Below are positions 13,522 through 27,666 of a stretch of 64,000 nucleotides of DNA, one piece after another. The stretch comes from Ephemerocybe angulata (lineage: Eukaryota > Basidiomycota > Agaricomycetes > Agaricales > Psathyrellaceae): the NCBI GenBank assembly GCA_013368325.1, contig JAACJK010000010.1, positions 310,001 through 374,000 on the forward strand, read 5' to 3'. The translations under genes were made by a program, and so were the position numbers. Numbering within the stretch: the stretch's first letter is position 1; each line of letters begins with the position of its first letter. The notes under the pieces are model-generated. The model saw nothing but the letters and a program-made list of their open reading frames with translations, was not told the origin of the DNA and ran no database searches.

Positions 13522-16500
13522 ATGCCCCCAAGGAACGCGGCGAAGCGGAAGCGCTCTCAGACTCGCAGGCGTGGCGGTACAGATGGCGGTGGTGGCGAGT
13601 CGGATTCCACTGCTGCTGAGGCTCCCGACGCGAAGAAAGTGCGCTGGAAAGCCAAATCCAGTGCAGCTTCCTCTGCGCGGCGGAAACAGACAGCCACGAC
13701 TCCGAGAACAAGCCGTTCTGCAAGGACTGCACGAACAAATGCGGGAACAGATGACAACAGTAGCGACGAAGATGAACCAGAACAGAGCGAAGAAGAAGAC
13801 GAACTTGAGGACGATGATGCGAGCTCGGTTGACTTGAACAAAGTGCGCCCAGGCGCATATTGGCACGCATATTTGGGCTGACTATTTACGTTTCAGACTT
13901 GCTTGGCTGCGTTCTGTTCCCAGTATGTCTTCAGCTTAAAACCCTCTCCCTTCTGTGAAGCCTTGGTGTCTTCTTCTCTTCACATTCCTCTCCTCGTTCC
14001 GATGATCCTCAAGAGAGCCGCAGTTCTGCCTCTTTACGTTACGCTTCATGCTCACATGCATATGGTGCCGTACTCTCTTCACATCTAGCGGCCGCGTTGC
14101 GTTCGCGTACTTCAATCCTATGAAGGGGATCTTACACGTGCTGGAAGATACCCAAGAGACGGCGCATTTTGACCTTACCCGTATGCGTAAGTTTGTCACT
14201 TGTGACTCCAGTTTCTCCGCCGTTCGCAATTGCTGCGTTGGTGGCTTTTGGAGGGATGTATGCGATACGTTGACGGTTCACTTTTGGTTATAGTGCTGGA
14301 GCAGGTCTCGCCGAATTTTGTCCTGACAAGCTCGAAATCGGATGATGAATTCATGGATCTGCTGAGGGACGAGAGTCAGTCTTAAGAGGCTTTTTTCTTC
14401 TGTGTCGCTCTTAATAACATCTATTCCTGGAACTTAGCGGACAGCATAGGCAGCCTCTTTCAGATCCGTCCCTTCAAAGAGTTTAACGCTAGGAGAGGAA
14501 AAGAGAGGCTATACTCTCTAAGCAAGCTGAGCGAGCTACCGTGCGGAGTCCTTGATTTCGACACTACGAGCTCAAATAACGCGAGCTCCGTGCTTGACGG
14601 AGGAGAGAGCAACGTCTCGGACTCGCGTTCGCGGAACGCCTATGACTTCATGCGCAGTAGGCAGGCCGCAAGTGGAGGAGGAGGGGACCCCACGACAGTG
14701 CGTTGGAATGCGACGACAAGGCTTGCAAATTTCGCGAATGCGGACGGCGCGCCCTTCTGCGTATGTTGCGTTCTCCAATACGGAAATCTATGGGCCTACT
14801 CATGCGGCCCTTCTTAGATGGCTTGCGTCGGGGCGTTGCTCGACCACCTTGTCCGTGAACGCGCTGCCAGCGACTTCGATGATGATGGTATACAAGGGCT
14901 CACTGTCAAGGATATCCAGGTCCTGGCTTTGTAGGTACTCTGACTAGTATGCCTATGTGGTCATTCACGTTCTCTCTAGGGACCAAGTGATGCATATAAA
15001 CGCGGACGCGCTTCTGTAAGTCCAAGATGAATTTTCTTCTGGGCGCGCTAGCTCATCGTGTACTTGCAAGTTCTCTCCAGGTGTTCGAACCTGAGTCTCA
15101 CGCGTCCGTCCACTCCGACAAAACAAAGGAAGGATTATCGCTATTCGGTATGGTGTTTCCATGCCCTCGACACAAGTGATTCCTTAAACCAGGCTATATG
15201 GCAGGTATACTGAACAACACCAAAACTACCCTCGGGCGCGCACTGCTCCGAACCTGGCTGTTACGTCCCTCTCTTTGTCTGACTACACTCAACACCAGGT
15301 ACGATGCACTAGAATGCTTCAACCGACCAGAGAACATCACCACGACGAACTCGATCCACGGGCATCTAAAGGGCATCAAGAACATGCCGAGGATTTTAAA
15401 AGCCCTTGAATCGGGACGGGGCAAGTTGAGTGATTGGAACGGATTTATGAAGGTATTAGCTCTGAATCCACGGTGTAATTGCCTCTGAAGCCCAACTACC
15501 TTTTTCTACAGTTTACATACCATACCACCATGCTCTGCGACGCAATAGCTGAGCTGCACGGCAGGCACGACGTCGAGATAATAAGAAAGGTAAGTCCCAC
15601 CCATGTTTGACGGCTGCATGTAAACTTACAACGCTACTCCTAGGTCACCGAAGTCATGGATGTGGCGACCTTCAAAGAGAGTGGGACTAGGGTCAACTCT
15701 ATCGTACGTGCCACCTATTCTCCCGAGATCTTCAGCCGTGATTAAGGGTGATGCTGCGCAGATTGACTGGGAAGAATCGAGCAATCTCGATCGAATCTGC
15801 GTACGGAGGCACATCGACGACGAGCTCGATACCCGGAAGCATACATATCAGGGAATCGACTCCGTGCTGGTAACGGTCTTTTTTCTCCGATGCGACGACC
15901 TCTTTTTGGCCACTTTACTCACAGACGCCGAGTTTAGTCGAAGGTAGCCATCCAGATATCGGAGACCATCCCGGAGGATGCTGTGGAGAGTCTGAACGTG
16001 ATATATTTTCCTCAACTTGGTGATAACCGTTGTCAGGAAAATAAGTTTACGAAAGCTAATACCAAACTCGTCAAGGATACCTGATATGCACGCCTATGCG
16101 GGACGAGTGGACTAGAGGCGAATCCATTCAAGTGGTTGACGCGTGGACTTTTCAGGTACGACTTATTAGCTAATCACCGAATACCTATTCTATGCCAAGG
16201 TACTCATCTAACCCAACCGTCCTGCTAGTTCTTCTCCGAGTAGGTGCTACCTTGCTTCCGCTGTATCGGCGACTTACAGTCTGGCTGGTCCAGGACACAT
16301 GCTTACTTCAAGTCACAAGAAATGTTTGGTCTGTGGTCATTGTCCTTCCACCATTAGGCGCCCATTGATGGTATTGATCAGAGATGGACAAGCATGTGGG
16401 AGACCTCCACTCCATGATCGTCGACAGGGAGCTCGAGATCATCCAAAGCCTCCTCGAAGAGATCCTGGTCCACTCAGAGGTTATGATGAAATCCTGCGAG

Positions 16501-18108
16501 GTGTGCGCTGAACTCGACGTTCTGTTGTCTCTAGCGCAAACCTCCAGAATGAACGGGTATGTGCGGCCGGAGATGGTAGAAGAAAATATCATCGACATCG
16601 TTCAGGGAAGGTACATACGTTCCCTTCTGCGTTGATGGGGGTTCGCTTACCATATATTTCAGGCACCCTCTGCATGAGTTGATTCTCGATGCGTTCGTGG
16701 CCAATGATGCACGCCTGCTCGGTGGGGCGGGATTAGGGGCATCCCCTGAGTATCCCTATGGCTCTGAGAGCGACTGGAATAGTGTTCTTTTGTGCACCGG
16801 AGCGAATGCCTGCGGGAAGGTATGTGTATTCCCTCTATATGAGTTATCAGTACTACGTGACCGGAACCTCTTACTTCGACAGAGCGTCTACATGAAGCAG
16901 GTCTGTATTGATTGCTCGTGAACAACGGCCGTCCTAGTGGCTTACACGTCTGCTAGATTGCCTTGATACAGATAATGGCGCAAGTCGGATGGTGAGAGTG
17001 AATATGTGGCCCGGCAGTTGGGAGTGGTGCTTATCCACAGAACAAAGCTTTGTGCCTGCCGAGTCTGCGACGCTGGGACTTGTTGACAAGAGTACTTCCC
17101 GTTTTTATACACCTACAAACGCTCTGACACAGATTTTGGTATAGTTTTCACCCGCGTCTCAACTCGTGAGACTGTATCGAAGGTTTGCTACCAGGATAAG
17201 TCAACGTTTGTGCCGTTGGATTGACGAACGGCTCTTTATAAAGGCACAGTCAGCATTTATGATCGACTTAAACCAAGTTTCGCTTGCGCTAAGAAACTGC
17301 ACTGCTCGCTCTCTAATCGTTCTCGACGAGTTTGGCAAAGGAACGCTCTCTTCAGGTTCGTCGCTTTACCATATCTACGCTGACACGGCTGTGGTAACCA
17401 CCACCCCTCGTAGACGGCGCAGGACTCTTCTGTGGGGTCCTAAAGCACCTCCTACACAGAGGTTCCCAATGTCCCAAAGTCCTCGTGGCGACCCATTTTC
17501 ATGACGTTTTCACTGACGATATCTTCGACGTGGAGAACTGGCCGATTTCGTTCTGTCATATGCAAGTCATGTTCACCTCAGATGCGCCGACAGATGCGCC
17601 GACAACTACCAACGGAAGCGAGTCTGGATACACGACAAGTCAAACAGGCGCTGGCAGGCATGTTCACCAAGGCCCAGTCAAAGAGAAGATCACATATCTC
17701 TATCGGTATGTTTGCACCACTGCTCCTCATTGCTCAGCGCGATTGATTCCCTTTGAATCCGAACAGGGTTGCCGAGGGCCTTTCATTGAACTCACATGCT
17801 GCCCAATGTGCGGCCAACTTTGGGATTCCGATGCCCATTGTGGAAAGAGCCCAACATATCAGGTTGGTTGCTTTGTCCAATCTTCCGAGCTGTCATAGCA
17901 ATCTATTTGACGCTTTGTCAGTAATTTAATCTCGGCACACGAAGTGCAGCAGTTGCTGGACGAGGATATGACCGAGGAAGAACAGGCCGACTTGAAAGAT
18001 GCGGAGGCCATTTGCAAAAGGTTCCTGGAGTGGGACTTGGATAATCGGGAAGGTTTCGAGGTGAAAGCGAAGTTGAGTTGGGTGCTCGGGATGGAAGACG
18101 ATGTTTGA
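13522..18108 (+). CDS. MSH5: Meiotic MutS homologue MSH5
   Basis: Partner of MSH4 in the clamp that stabilises crossover intermediates in meiosis. About 25 introns. The N-terminal exon (13522 to about 13840) codes for a basic then acidic, Ser/Thr-rich extension. MSH5 core signatures then appear in order: [37 protein letters not shown], the connector/lever region ending SLFGYMAG...[25 protein letters not shown], the Walker A region [53 protein letters not shown], Walker [15 protein letters not shown], and [12 protein letters not shown]...[12 protein letters not shown]. The C-terminal helix-turn-helix region follows ([15 protein letters not shown]). Two very short exons are needed: 16229-16239 (11 bases) and one of 18 bases near 16882-16899. 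No stop interrupts the spliced frame. Some borders are uncertain, mainly near 15016-15070 and 13841-14089. Confidence 0.92.
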
Positions 18109-18414
18109 AGAACGAACTATGAAAGAGCATAGTGGAGTGCGCACTAGCAAGAACAATGGTCGACGTAGTGTCATTGTTCCTCTGGTTCCCACGGATTGCA
18201 ATAACTCAATCTAAGCAAAGCACTCATTGAAGTTGGTCGGTCAAAGCGCATCAAAACGGGGATACCGCTCAAAGACGAGGAGAGAGAGTGCAGTTTCGTG
18301 GCTTTGCTCTCTGAGGGCAGAGGAGTATATAAGGACGGTTAGTGGGAAGTGCCCGACGTCCACTAGCCAGCCACGCACACCAGCTCGCTTCCAGAAATAA
18401 GCAAACACTCAGAA
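18109..18414 (+). promoter_or_regulatory. Promoter of the 18.4-kb orphan gene
   Basis: 306-base gap. A TATA box (TATATAAG, 18326-18333) lies 89 bases upstream of the ATG at 18415, a usual distance for a strong fungal promoter. Confidence 0.5.
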
Positions 18415-18939
18415 ATGAACTCCACATCAACATCACAAAGACCTTTCCCTCAGCGAACGAGGACCCTGAGCCTCTCGGACCCTACCTTTTTGAAAGTGGT
18501 CCGGTACCGCGACACGAATAGAGGCGAAAAGGGCACAGGAGGAATATATACGCTCCTTGCGGTTAAAGACCAGTCCGAGGTGAATGATCCTCGGGGGCAC
18601 GAATTCCGACTTACTGGAACCCCGGGAGACTACAAATTCGTTCCACCGCCATCCCTCGGGCAAGGCATTGCGCAGATGGGGTCATTAGAAAGGATGAAGC
18701 GGCCGAAGTACGACAACGACTTCAAGTGTATGATCGACGTCGGAGAGGTTGATTTGGACTTGACTGTCCTTGCTTCGCTGCTGGCCCCCATTTCGAAGGA
18801 TCCTAAATGGACGACGTTGGACTGGGTTCTGCAGACGCTGGGTCGCCTAAAGGATACAAAATTCAAGGTAGACAAACTTACGGCGGAGGAGTTGAAGGGG
18901 CGAGAAAAAGCCATAGCTCTTGAGAACCGGAGGCAGTAA
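18415..18939 (+). CDS. Small uncharacterised protein, 174 residues
   Basis: Intronless ORF opening just downstream of a TATA box. Not recognised as any known family. Polar N-terminus (MNSTSTSQRPFPQRTRTLSL), then a mixed alpha/beta-looking region (GGIYTLLAVKDQSEVNDPRG, GTPGDYKFVPPP) and a C-terminal helical part (KFKVDKLTAEELKGREKAI). No signal peptide, membrane helix or cysteine pattern. Codon use and the clean TATA-ATG spacing support a real gene, but no homology can be claimed. Confidence 0.6.
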   Translation: MNSTSTSQRPFPQRTRTLSLSDPTFLKVVRYRDTNRGEKGTGGIYTLLAVKDQSEVNDPRGHEFRLTGTPGDYKFVPPPSLGQGIAQMGSLERMKRPKYDNDFKCMIDVGEVDLDLTVLASLLAPISKDPKWTTLDWVLQTLGRLKDTKFKVDKLTAEELKGREKAIALENRRQ

Positions 18940-19300
18940 GGGGGGTATTCTGAGAACGTAACGAGCTCGCGCCGAGTATCAGGGACGTGCAGGACGGGTT
19001 GCCTGTGGAGTATACGACTGAGGCGGTATCGGCTTGAGAAACAAGTTTAGCAATTCACCAAGACAGGCTGATAGTAGATAGAAATAACATCGCTTTGTTT
19101 GAACCATCATATGACGATGACAAAGTCGCAGATACTTGCCATACCCGTTGAGGAAAGCCTGGACGCTATGCATAAGCTACGCGGGAGTTTCAGTGATAAA
19201 TATTGGAGGACCGGACTCGTTCAAACGGGGAGTGGTATTAGTTCTCGGTGAACTGGTAGATTAGGTGGCAATGGCATCTAGATAGTTGTACTTTTAGGGT
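18940..19300. other. Intergenic, convergent 3' ends
   Basis: 361 bases between the orphan gene (+) and TIM9 (-). No supported feature. Confidence 0.4.
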
Positions 19301-19724
19301 TTACTGGGACCCGCCAGCTTGGTCTGAAAAGCGATTCAGTATACAGTGGATATGGGGGTAGAACGTCGCTACTCACCGGCGTTAGCCTCCGCGAACCTCG
19401 CTCCTACCCGTTCAGAGTGCTTAATGAACTTCTCGGCACAGTTGGCAACACACGATTCCTGTACAGCCGGTTGGCTTGTGTCTACTTTCCAGTGACTCGA
19501 GACATACCTCTTTGGAAGAGAGCGCCTTGCTAGTGAAGTCATTGCAGCATGTGATGAAGCACTTCTCGGTGATGTTGGCGTAGAGCTTCAAGAAATCCTG
19601 CATCTGCACAGAGTGCATGAGTTACGCAGCTCGTCTGGATTGGAATCAAGATGCCTACCTGCTTCTTCTCGATAATCTTGGTCATATGGGCCTGCTCGGC
19701 CGAGTTGAAGCTTGAAAAGTCCAT
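19301..19724 (-). CDS. TIM9: Mitochondrial small TIM chaperone Tim9
   Basis: Intermembrane-space chaperone that, with Tim10, escorts hydrophobic carrier proteins to the inner membrane. Exons 19659-19724, 19508-19603, 19377-19458 and 19301-19323 give an 88-residue protein, the normal family size. The twin CX3C motif is complete (CFITC and CVANC), flanked by the Tim9-specific [18 protein letters not shown] and [18 protein letters not shown] segments. Divergent from the DAHP synthase gene. Confidence 0.95.
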
Positions 19725-20086
19725 AGTGAATTATAAGGTGGTAGTGGAAGAAGAGGAACGCGTCGGAACGCTGCTCAGCGCGCCGATGACGAGACAAAAC
19801 ACAACGCCCACGGTCCGTCCATCACGTGGCAGAAATGTGTGAATTTGGAAGGAAAGCCCCTGTCGAGCCGGGTACATAGGACGAGTCAGATTGGAAGTAC
19901 TCTGTACTGATCTTTTCTCCCCAACACGTCAAGCGGCTCTTTCTGCGATTCTACGCTTCTCATCGCTTCCCAGTCCACTCTCCCATAGATTAAATCGAGG
20001 ATTCACGTCAAAAGTGGGTTAATCTTTACGCTCAACTATGAACCCGAACCTATTTAAACGACGATCTTCTAGTGAGCGACCTCAAT
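19725..20086. promoter_or_regulatory. Divergent promoter between TIM9 and DAHP synthase
   Basis: 362 bases between head-to-head genes. The sequence includes an AT-rich AAATCGAGGATTCACG stretch before the DAHP synthase start. An upstream ATG at 20038 opens an ORF in another frame and overlaps the real start at 20087. It could act as an upstream ORF, but this is inference. Confidence 0.35.
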
Positions 20087-21484
<1,398 letters not shown>

Positions 21485-21749
21485 AGGTGATAGATAGACA
21501 TAATTAGTTAGACGGACACATACCAAATTCACACCTTATTCCTTATCAGCGAGCCGAGACGACTACATCGTGGAGTGGGTTGCTGTGGATGAATGTGGAG
21601 AGTGCATCAGATGGAGATTTTCCATTCTATGATAATAATATGGTTCCCCTAGTGTTGGGGAGGAGACACCAAATGGCGACGAACAAAACTACGCATACTC
21701 TGGTCATGAACTCTGGTCCGATTGTCCACAAAACTCGGTCCTTCCGATA

Positions 21750-22889
<1,140 letters not shown>

Positions 22890-23701
22890 CGTGAGCGTGT
22901 GTGCGAAGGTGGATGTGGGTGGTAGGGATGATCGTGGTTCTTGCGAAGGAGGTTCGGGCAAGATTAATCGCGAGTTCCCATCATTTTTAGTGAGTAGAGT
23001 GGGAATAGGCGCTGAATATCAGGATTCAGTAGTACTTTGGCGGGTAAATAACGTCGAAACACCACCACGCACGCGCTTCAAACCATGCAGGTGAAGTGAA
23101 TGCCTACGCCACCGTCTCACAACACTGTCGATACCTACTCGAAAGGGTTTCTGTTACTTTACTAAGCGCCGACATTGTCCGAAGTGGCATGATCCTCATC
23201 GGATTCGAGGACGTCGCTTGAATGACGTACACACACGTATATTCCTCTCATCCTGCAATACCGTGCACCATCCACCGATGGAAGTCCCGTAGGGTTCAAT
23301 ATCTCAGCTGCACGGGGTGCAGATGGACGCATTGGCTGAGTCGACTATACAGCGTCGATTGAGAAAGTGAGCAGATTGGAGTCAAGACTCCTGTCCACCA
23401 TGGCCAGTGGCTCCTGGGGACCAAGGCATGGCCAACGACACTCCATAACTGAGTTTGGATGAGACAGAGACTTAGGAGAGAGCGTAAGGTGCTTCGGGGC
23501 AGTACTTACAAGCAGATTGAATGGGCAGAATGCCAGCAACGTGTATCTTAGCTTGCTGCCACCTGCGAAATCGCGATCACGTTCGATGCTGAGGCCAGTA
23601 ATTTATGTTGAGAGTCATCCAGAACAAATGATCTAACGAGTTTCAACTTTCAAGGTATATGTGGCCAGCACACTGACACTAAGCGAACATCTACTTCTTC
23701 C
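22890..23701. other. Intergenic region
   Basis: About 810 bases between the 5' end of TGS1 and the 3' end of the lysine-rich gene. Small ORFs only, none resembling a protein family. No RNA gene or repeat recognised. Confidence 0.4.
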
Positions 23702-25525
23702 CTACTTCTTCCCAGCTTTGGATGGAACTGGTGCCTTCTTCGCTGCAGGTTGTCTCGCGGTGGGTGGCTTTTGAAGAGCAGGTACTCGCTGAGGTGTATT
23801 GGCCGGCTTAACTGCCTTCTTCGCGGGTGCCCTGGTATTTGTAAGTACCGCAGAGGCCTTCCTGGGAATCGGAGCAGCCGCCTTCCTCGATGCCGGGCTT
23901 GGCTTTGTCGGCACTTTCTTCAAGGCTGCCGGAGGGGCTCGTTTGGTGGTAGATCCAGGCTTCTTCTGGGTGGTGGGACGCTTGGGTACACCTGGCTTCT
24001 TTGTTGTAGACGTAGAAGCTTTCCCCGTGGCGGCCTGGGGGGCTCGCTTTGACCCACGGATACTCTTCGCAGGCTTACTACTAGGGGCAGCCTTTGAAAC
24101 GGGTGCCTTCTTTACTCCAGGTACGCGCTTGGCTACGGGTGAGTTTCGCGTCCCCTTCGAGGCAGAGGTCTTTGCAGCAGGACCGCGCTTGAGGGAAGCA
24201 GCCTTCGGAGCAGCAGTGCGCTTCGAAGCAAGGGCCTTCTTTGCTACAACCCTATGGGGCTTTTTGGGCGCGATTGGTTGCCCTAGTTTTCCCTTTTTGG
24301 TAGTCGCGGCCGTCTTCTTCTGAAGATTGGTTTTAGAGATCTTCTTCGCGGTGGGGGGCTTGATCGATACTCCAGCTTTGGGTAGAGGTTTCGGGGAAGG
24401 TCCAGGTGCCTTCTTTTGGCTGGCAATGGCGCGCTTGGGTACCGAGCGATTTGACACCACAGACTGGGAAGGAGCCGCGTTCTGAGGGCTTGCTGGAGAA
24501 GGACCCCCTGGTGCAGAAGAGGTGGGGGAGCCTGAGGTGTTGGGTGCAGGGGAGGAGTGAGAGGCGGAGGAGTTAGGTGGCGTGGGATTCACTGGAGCAG
24601 CAGAAGAACCGCCAGCTTGAGGGCCAATGTTGGGAGCAACAACGGGGTTCGCAAAATTCGCCGGCTGCCAAGAGGGCAGTGTTTGGGCTCTGAAACGGAC
24701 GGATGGACGTTAGTAACTATCTGAAGCTACTGGAGTGGCATGGCTTACCCAGCCATAATCTTCCAGCCGGGGGGTAGCTTGACATCAGAGAGCGCAACCG
24801 GAGCTGGAGCTGGAGTTGAATCCAGACCCGTCGGAGGGGGCGGCTGAGACGGCTCGTGACTCGCGTCAATCTCGGCTTTCCAGTTGCCTTGCTTCATATC
24901 ACTGAGGATAGACACAGATTAGTGTACTGTCATCCACGTATTTCAATTCAAGATTACATACGGTTTGGCCTCGCCAGGCTTCTTGGTAGCGTCGCCAATA
25001 TCTTGCTTCATTTTTTCGCGCCAATCACTGTTGAGTTAACCATGAGCGACGTAAGATACTAGTCACAAAACTGAGCGTACTTTGAACTCGACGTCGATGC
25101 CTTGGTTTCCTCGGTTGATTTGGAATCATCTGACAATACTGCGTCCACTACTTTCATGGCACCATCCGTCCAGGTTTTCTGCCCGGCCTGCTTAAGGGCT
25201 TCCTTTGCAAACTTGCTAGCACGAGCGAAGACGAATTCATCCGGAGTAGTGGAGATAGGCTTCACATGCATTATGCGCGACGATTAGAGAAGTTGAATAA
25301 ATGAACAGGGTAGACCTACCAGTTTCACTTTGAAGCTAGATGCAGTACGAGGCTCGCGATGCTGCATGATACATATATCTGGTTAGAATGAAAGTGTTGT
25401 TTACCAGTCTCTGGACTTACGGATCGCTCAATCATGATGTCATACTCATATGGGAGAGGAGCAGCTCGGGAAAAGGCACCAAAGGCCAAGAGACATGAAA
25501 GGAAGATAGTGCGAGAGGGTCTCAT
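23702..25525 (-). CDS. Secreted-type protein with histone-H1-like Lys/Ala/Pro-rich tail (family copy A)
   Basis: Exons 25421-25525, 25320-25361, 25081-25259, 24962-25027, 24749-24901 and 23702-24689 give 510 residues in one frame. Residues 1-22 look like a signal peptide (TIFLSCLLAFGAFSRA). A short acidic patch follows (YEYDIMIERS), then a helical domain (DEFVFARASKFAKEALKQA ... MKVVDAVLSDD), a Trp-containing linker (GNWKAEID, PPGWKIMAG, LPSWQPANF) and, from about residue 215, a tail of nearly 300 residues made of Lys, Ala, Pro, Ser and Thr in histone-H1 style (KKAPVSKAAPSSKPAKS). The tail has several KR pairs that Kex2 could cut if it is secreted. TATAAAA lies at 25634-25640. Paralogue of the gene at 47152. 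Function unknown: a cell-wall or DNA-binding polycation are both guesses. Confidence 0.75.
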
Positions 25526-25633
25526 GTTGCGAGGAGATGTTTGTGGCTTAATCGGCCAGCGAATTAAGCAGAGGCTTGGAAGTTGGGAGGCGTATCAAAC
25601 GCGGTGCAGAATATGGGGACTGCCCCGCCGCTG

Positions 25634-25640
25634 TTTTATA
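25634..25640 (-). promoter_or_regulatory. TATA box of lysine-rich gene A
   Basis: TATAAAA on the minus strand, about 110 bases before the ATG at 25525. Confidence 0.55.
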
Positions 25641-26171
25641 CTCCTCATCCCAGGCCTAAAGCCTAGATGTAAATATTATTTATTGCTTATAGTTTTCATA
25701 TTTTTCCTCTCGGGCAAGTTGTACGGTCAATCTCGGCACGGTAATGTGTGGACGACATTTGTCACTACGTGTGAATGGTGATCCACAGCCGAGTTGGCGG
25801 GCTTATCTGAAGTATGGCATTGCACACACACACAAATTAAATGCCACAGGCAGGTATTTCCTGGCTTCGTTCCCAAGGGCGGTGAGCTTGCTGGGTTAAG
25901 TGATTAGCGCCCGGGCGCCTATTGTGAGATACAGTGAAGAAAGGTTAGTCTAGTCTAAGCGGGTACTCTTCAGGTCCATGGTGCAGGCAGATCAACCTGG
26001 AATGATAAAATGCAGGAGAATAAATTACGACTTAAACAATGCCATCAAAGGTGTCATGATCAGCAAGAGAATGGCAACGTATTCTACAGAGAGTCAGAGA
26101 CCATGCCATTCGCAATCATCCGGCATCACTCGGCTTATCTCAAAATAGATTGGCTCCTTCTAACTGGGGAT

Positions 26172-26894
26172 TTATTCTGCTGTACGTTTTATGTGTGTGT
26201 ACATGACCCTGCGCTGCATGTCGCAAACTGGACACTGAGTCAGCTGCTGTAGCTTGTATTTTCCACTGCAGTGGTTTGACATCTGCTTGTATATTTCAGT
26301 AACGTATGGGCGGCACACTAGGCCTTGTCGGTGTCCTTTTCCATTGATTTGCAATTCGCCCGAAGCACCCTGTTGGAATAACTTTGAAACGTGCCCTCGG
26401 CACGCCCTGCCCTCTGCTGGTAACCGTGATAATGCCAATCGGCTTTTCTCCTTTACCCCGCTGGTAGAACCCATACCGTGTGCCAGCCTTGGAACATGCA
26501 TGCTGGGGCGTCGACGGCCAGGGCATGTCTGCCCACTCCAGGTAGGGCATCGTGGCTTCAAGCCGAGCACTTTCAGCGCTCATAGAAACTCGAAAGCGCG
26601 ATCATGCGCCTTTCCAGAACTTACCGCCTGGACTTCCCCCTCACCTTCCCACCTGCCAATCTACCGGAAAGCGGGATTGTTCGCAGTCACTTTGCCTAGC
26701 AACTGTGTAAGTATGGTATATAATTCAACCGCACGCACTGCTTGAGTTGGTGACATTGCCTTCATCACCAAGGCCTCTGATTCTCTGTCACTGTGGATGC
26801 GCTGATTGATCAGGGACTTCAACGAGAACCATTTCTTCATCGGTCGAGCACTAACTCCGTTACTTACACATATTTTGAAGTTCATATATCTCAT
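26172..26894 (-). pseudogene. Possible remnant of an unidentified protein gene
   Basis: Three minus-strand segments in different frames look protein-like but are split by stops or frame changes. They are 26661-26894 (MKKWFSLKSLINQRIHSD...), 26296-26583 (EWADMPWPSTPQHACSKAG, EKPIGIITVTSRGQG) and 26172-26340 (GKGHRQGLVCRPYVTEIYKQ ... QCPVCDM, with a zinc-ribbon-like pair of cysteines). The first two could be joined by an intron. The second and third need a frameshift. The family is not recognised, and this may also be a poorly modelled real gene. Confidence 0.3.
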
Positions 26895-27666
26895 CTCATA
26901 CGTACGTTTTCACGCGTCGCAACACTGCACCATTCTTCGTTCTCCAATCCAATCTGTTGGATATGGGAAAGTGGTAGTGGGCGTCTACACAGCGCCAACA
27001 TCGGACCCCTGGCGTCCATTGTTCTCGGAGACTTCCTATTCAAGGCAGTCCATTGTGCAAATTCCGTCAGTGGGTAGTCTCGTGAACCCGCCTCTATGTG
27101 AGAAGAAAATCGTTCTCACTGATTCAGTGGGTACATGTAGGCGCAAGAACGCACACACAGGTGAACTGCGGGCAGCTGCGGGCTCAGTGGCGGGTAATCT
27201 ACGTTAAAGCATTAGCTCATGAACACCCCACATCTCTTCAATCATGGACATTCATCTTTGCCTTCTGATCGAACTCGAACTTCAGTGTACACAAGTGTCA
27301 CTGAAATCCACGCTGATCTTACAATGCAAGGATGGGTCCTCATGCCCCAACCCACAGGCTACTTACTGAAATCTTTTATTGCAAGGAAGCCGAATATCGG
27401 AGAATCGATAACGCCGCCGTCGGAGTCGAAATATGCAGTTGTCCGAATCGTTGGCGCGTGACGGGCGTTTTTTGGTTCTAGCGGCGAACTCACGCGCACC
27501 CACGCAACCATGATTAGACCCCAATTGCAAGTCTACCAATATTGTGGCCATGGGTCAGAGATTAATTTACTGCACTACCCTCGCCTTATCACTCCGATCT
27601 CGCCTTCAATCTCTAAAACTACATTCCTCGCCCTCTGCCGTTTCCAGTGCCAACGTAGAAACGTAG

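Larger units (their letters stand above)
25526..27666. other. Long intergenic region with a TATA box and a possible gene remnant
   Basis: 2.1 kb. Next to the lysine-rich gene it holds the minus-strand TATAAAA (25634-25640), about 110 bases upstream of that ATG. The stretch 26172-26894 (-) looks like decayed coding sequence and is listed separately. The rest has only scattered stops and no recognised element. Confidence 0.4.

Noticed and set aside
23799..24323. 174-codon plus-strand frame rich in Phe, Gly and Ala
   Set aside because: Reverse reading of the Lys/Ala/Pro tail of gene A; composition follows from the repeats.
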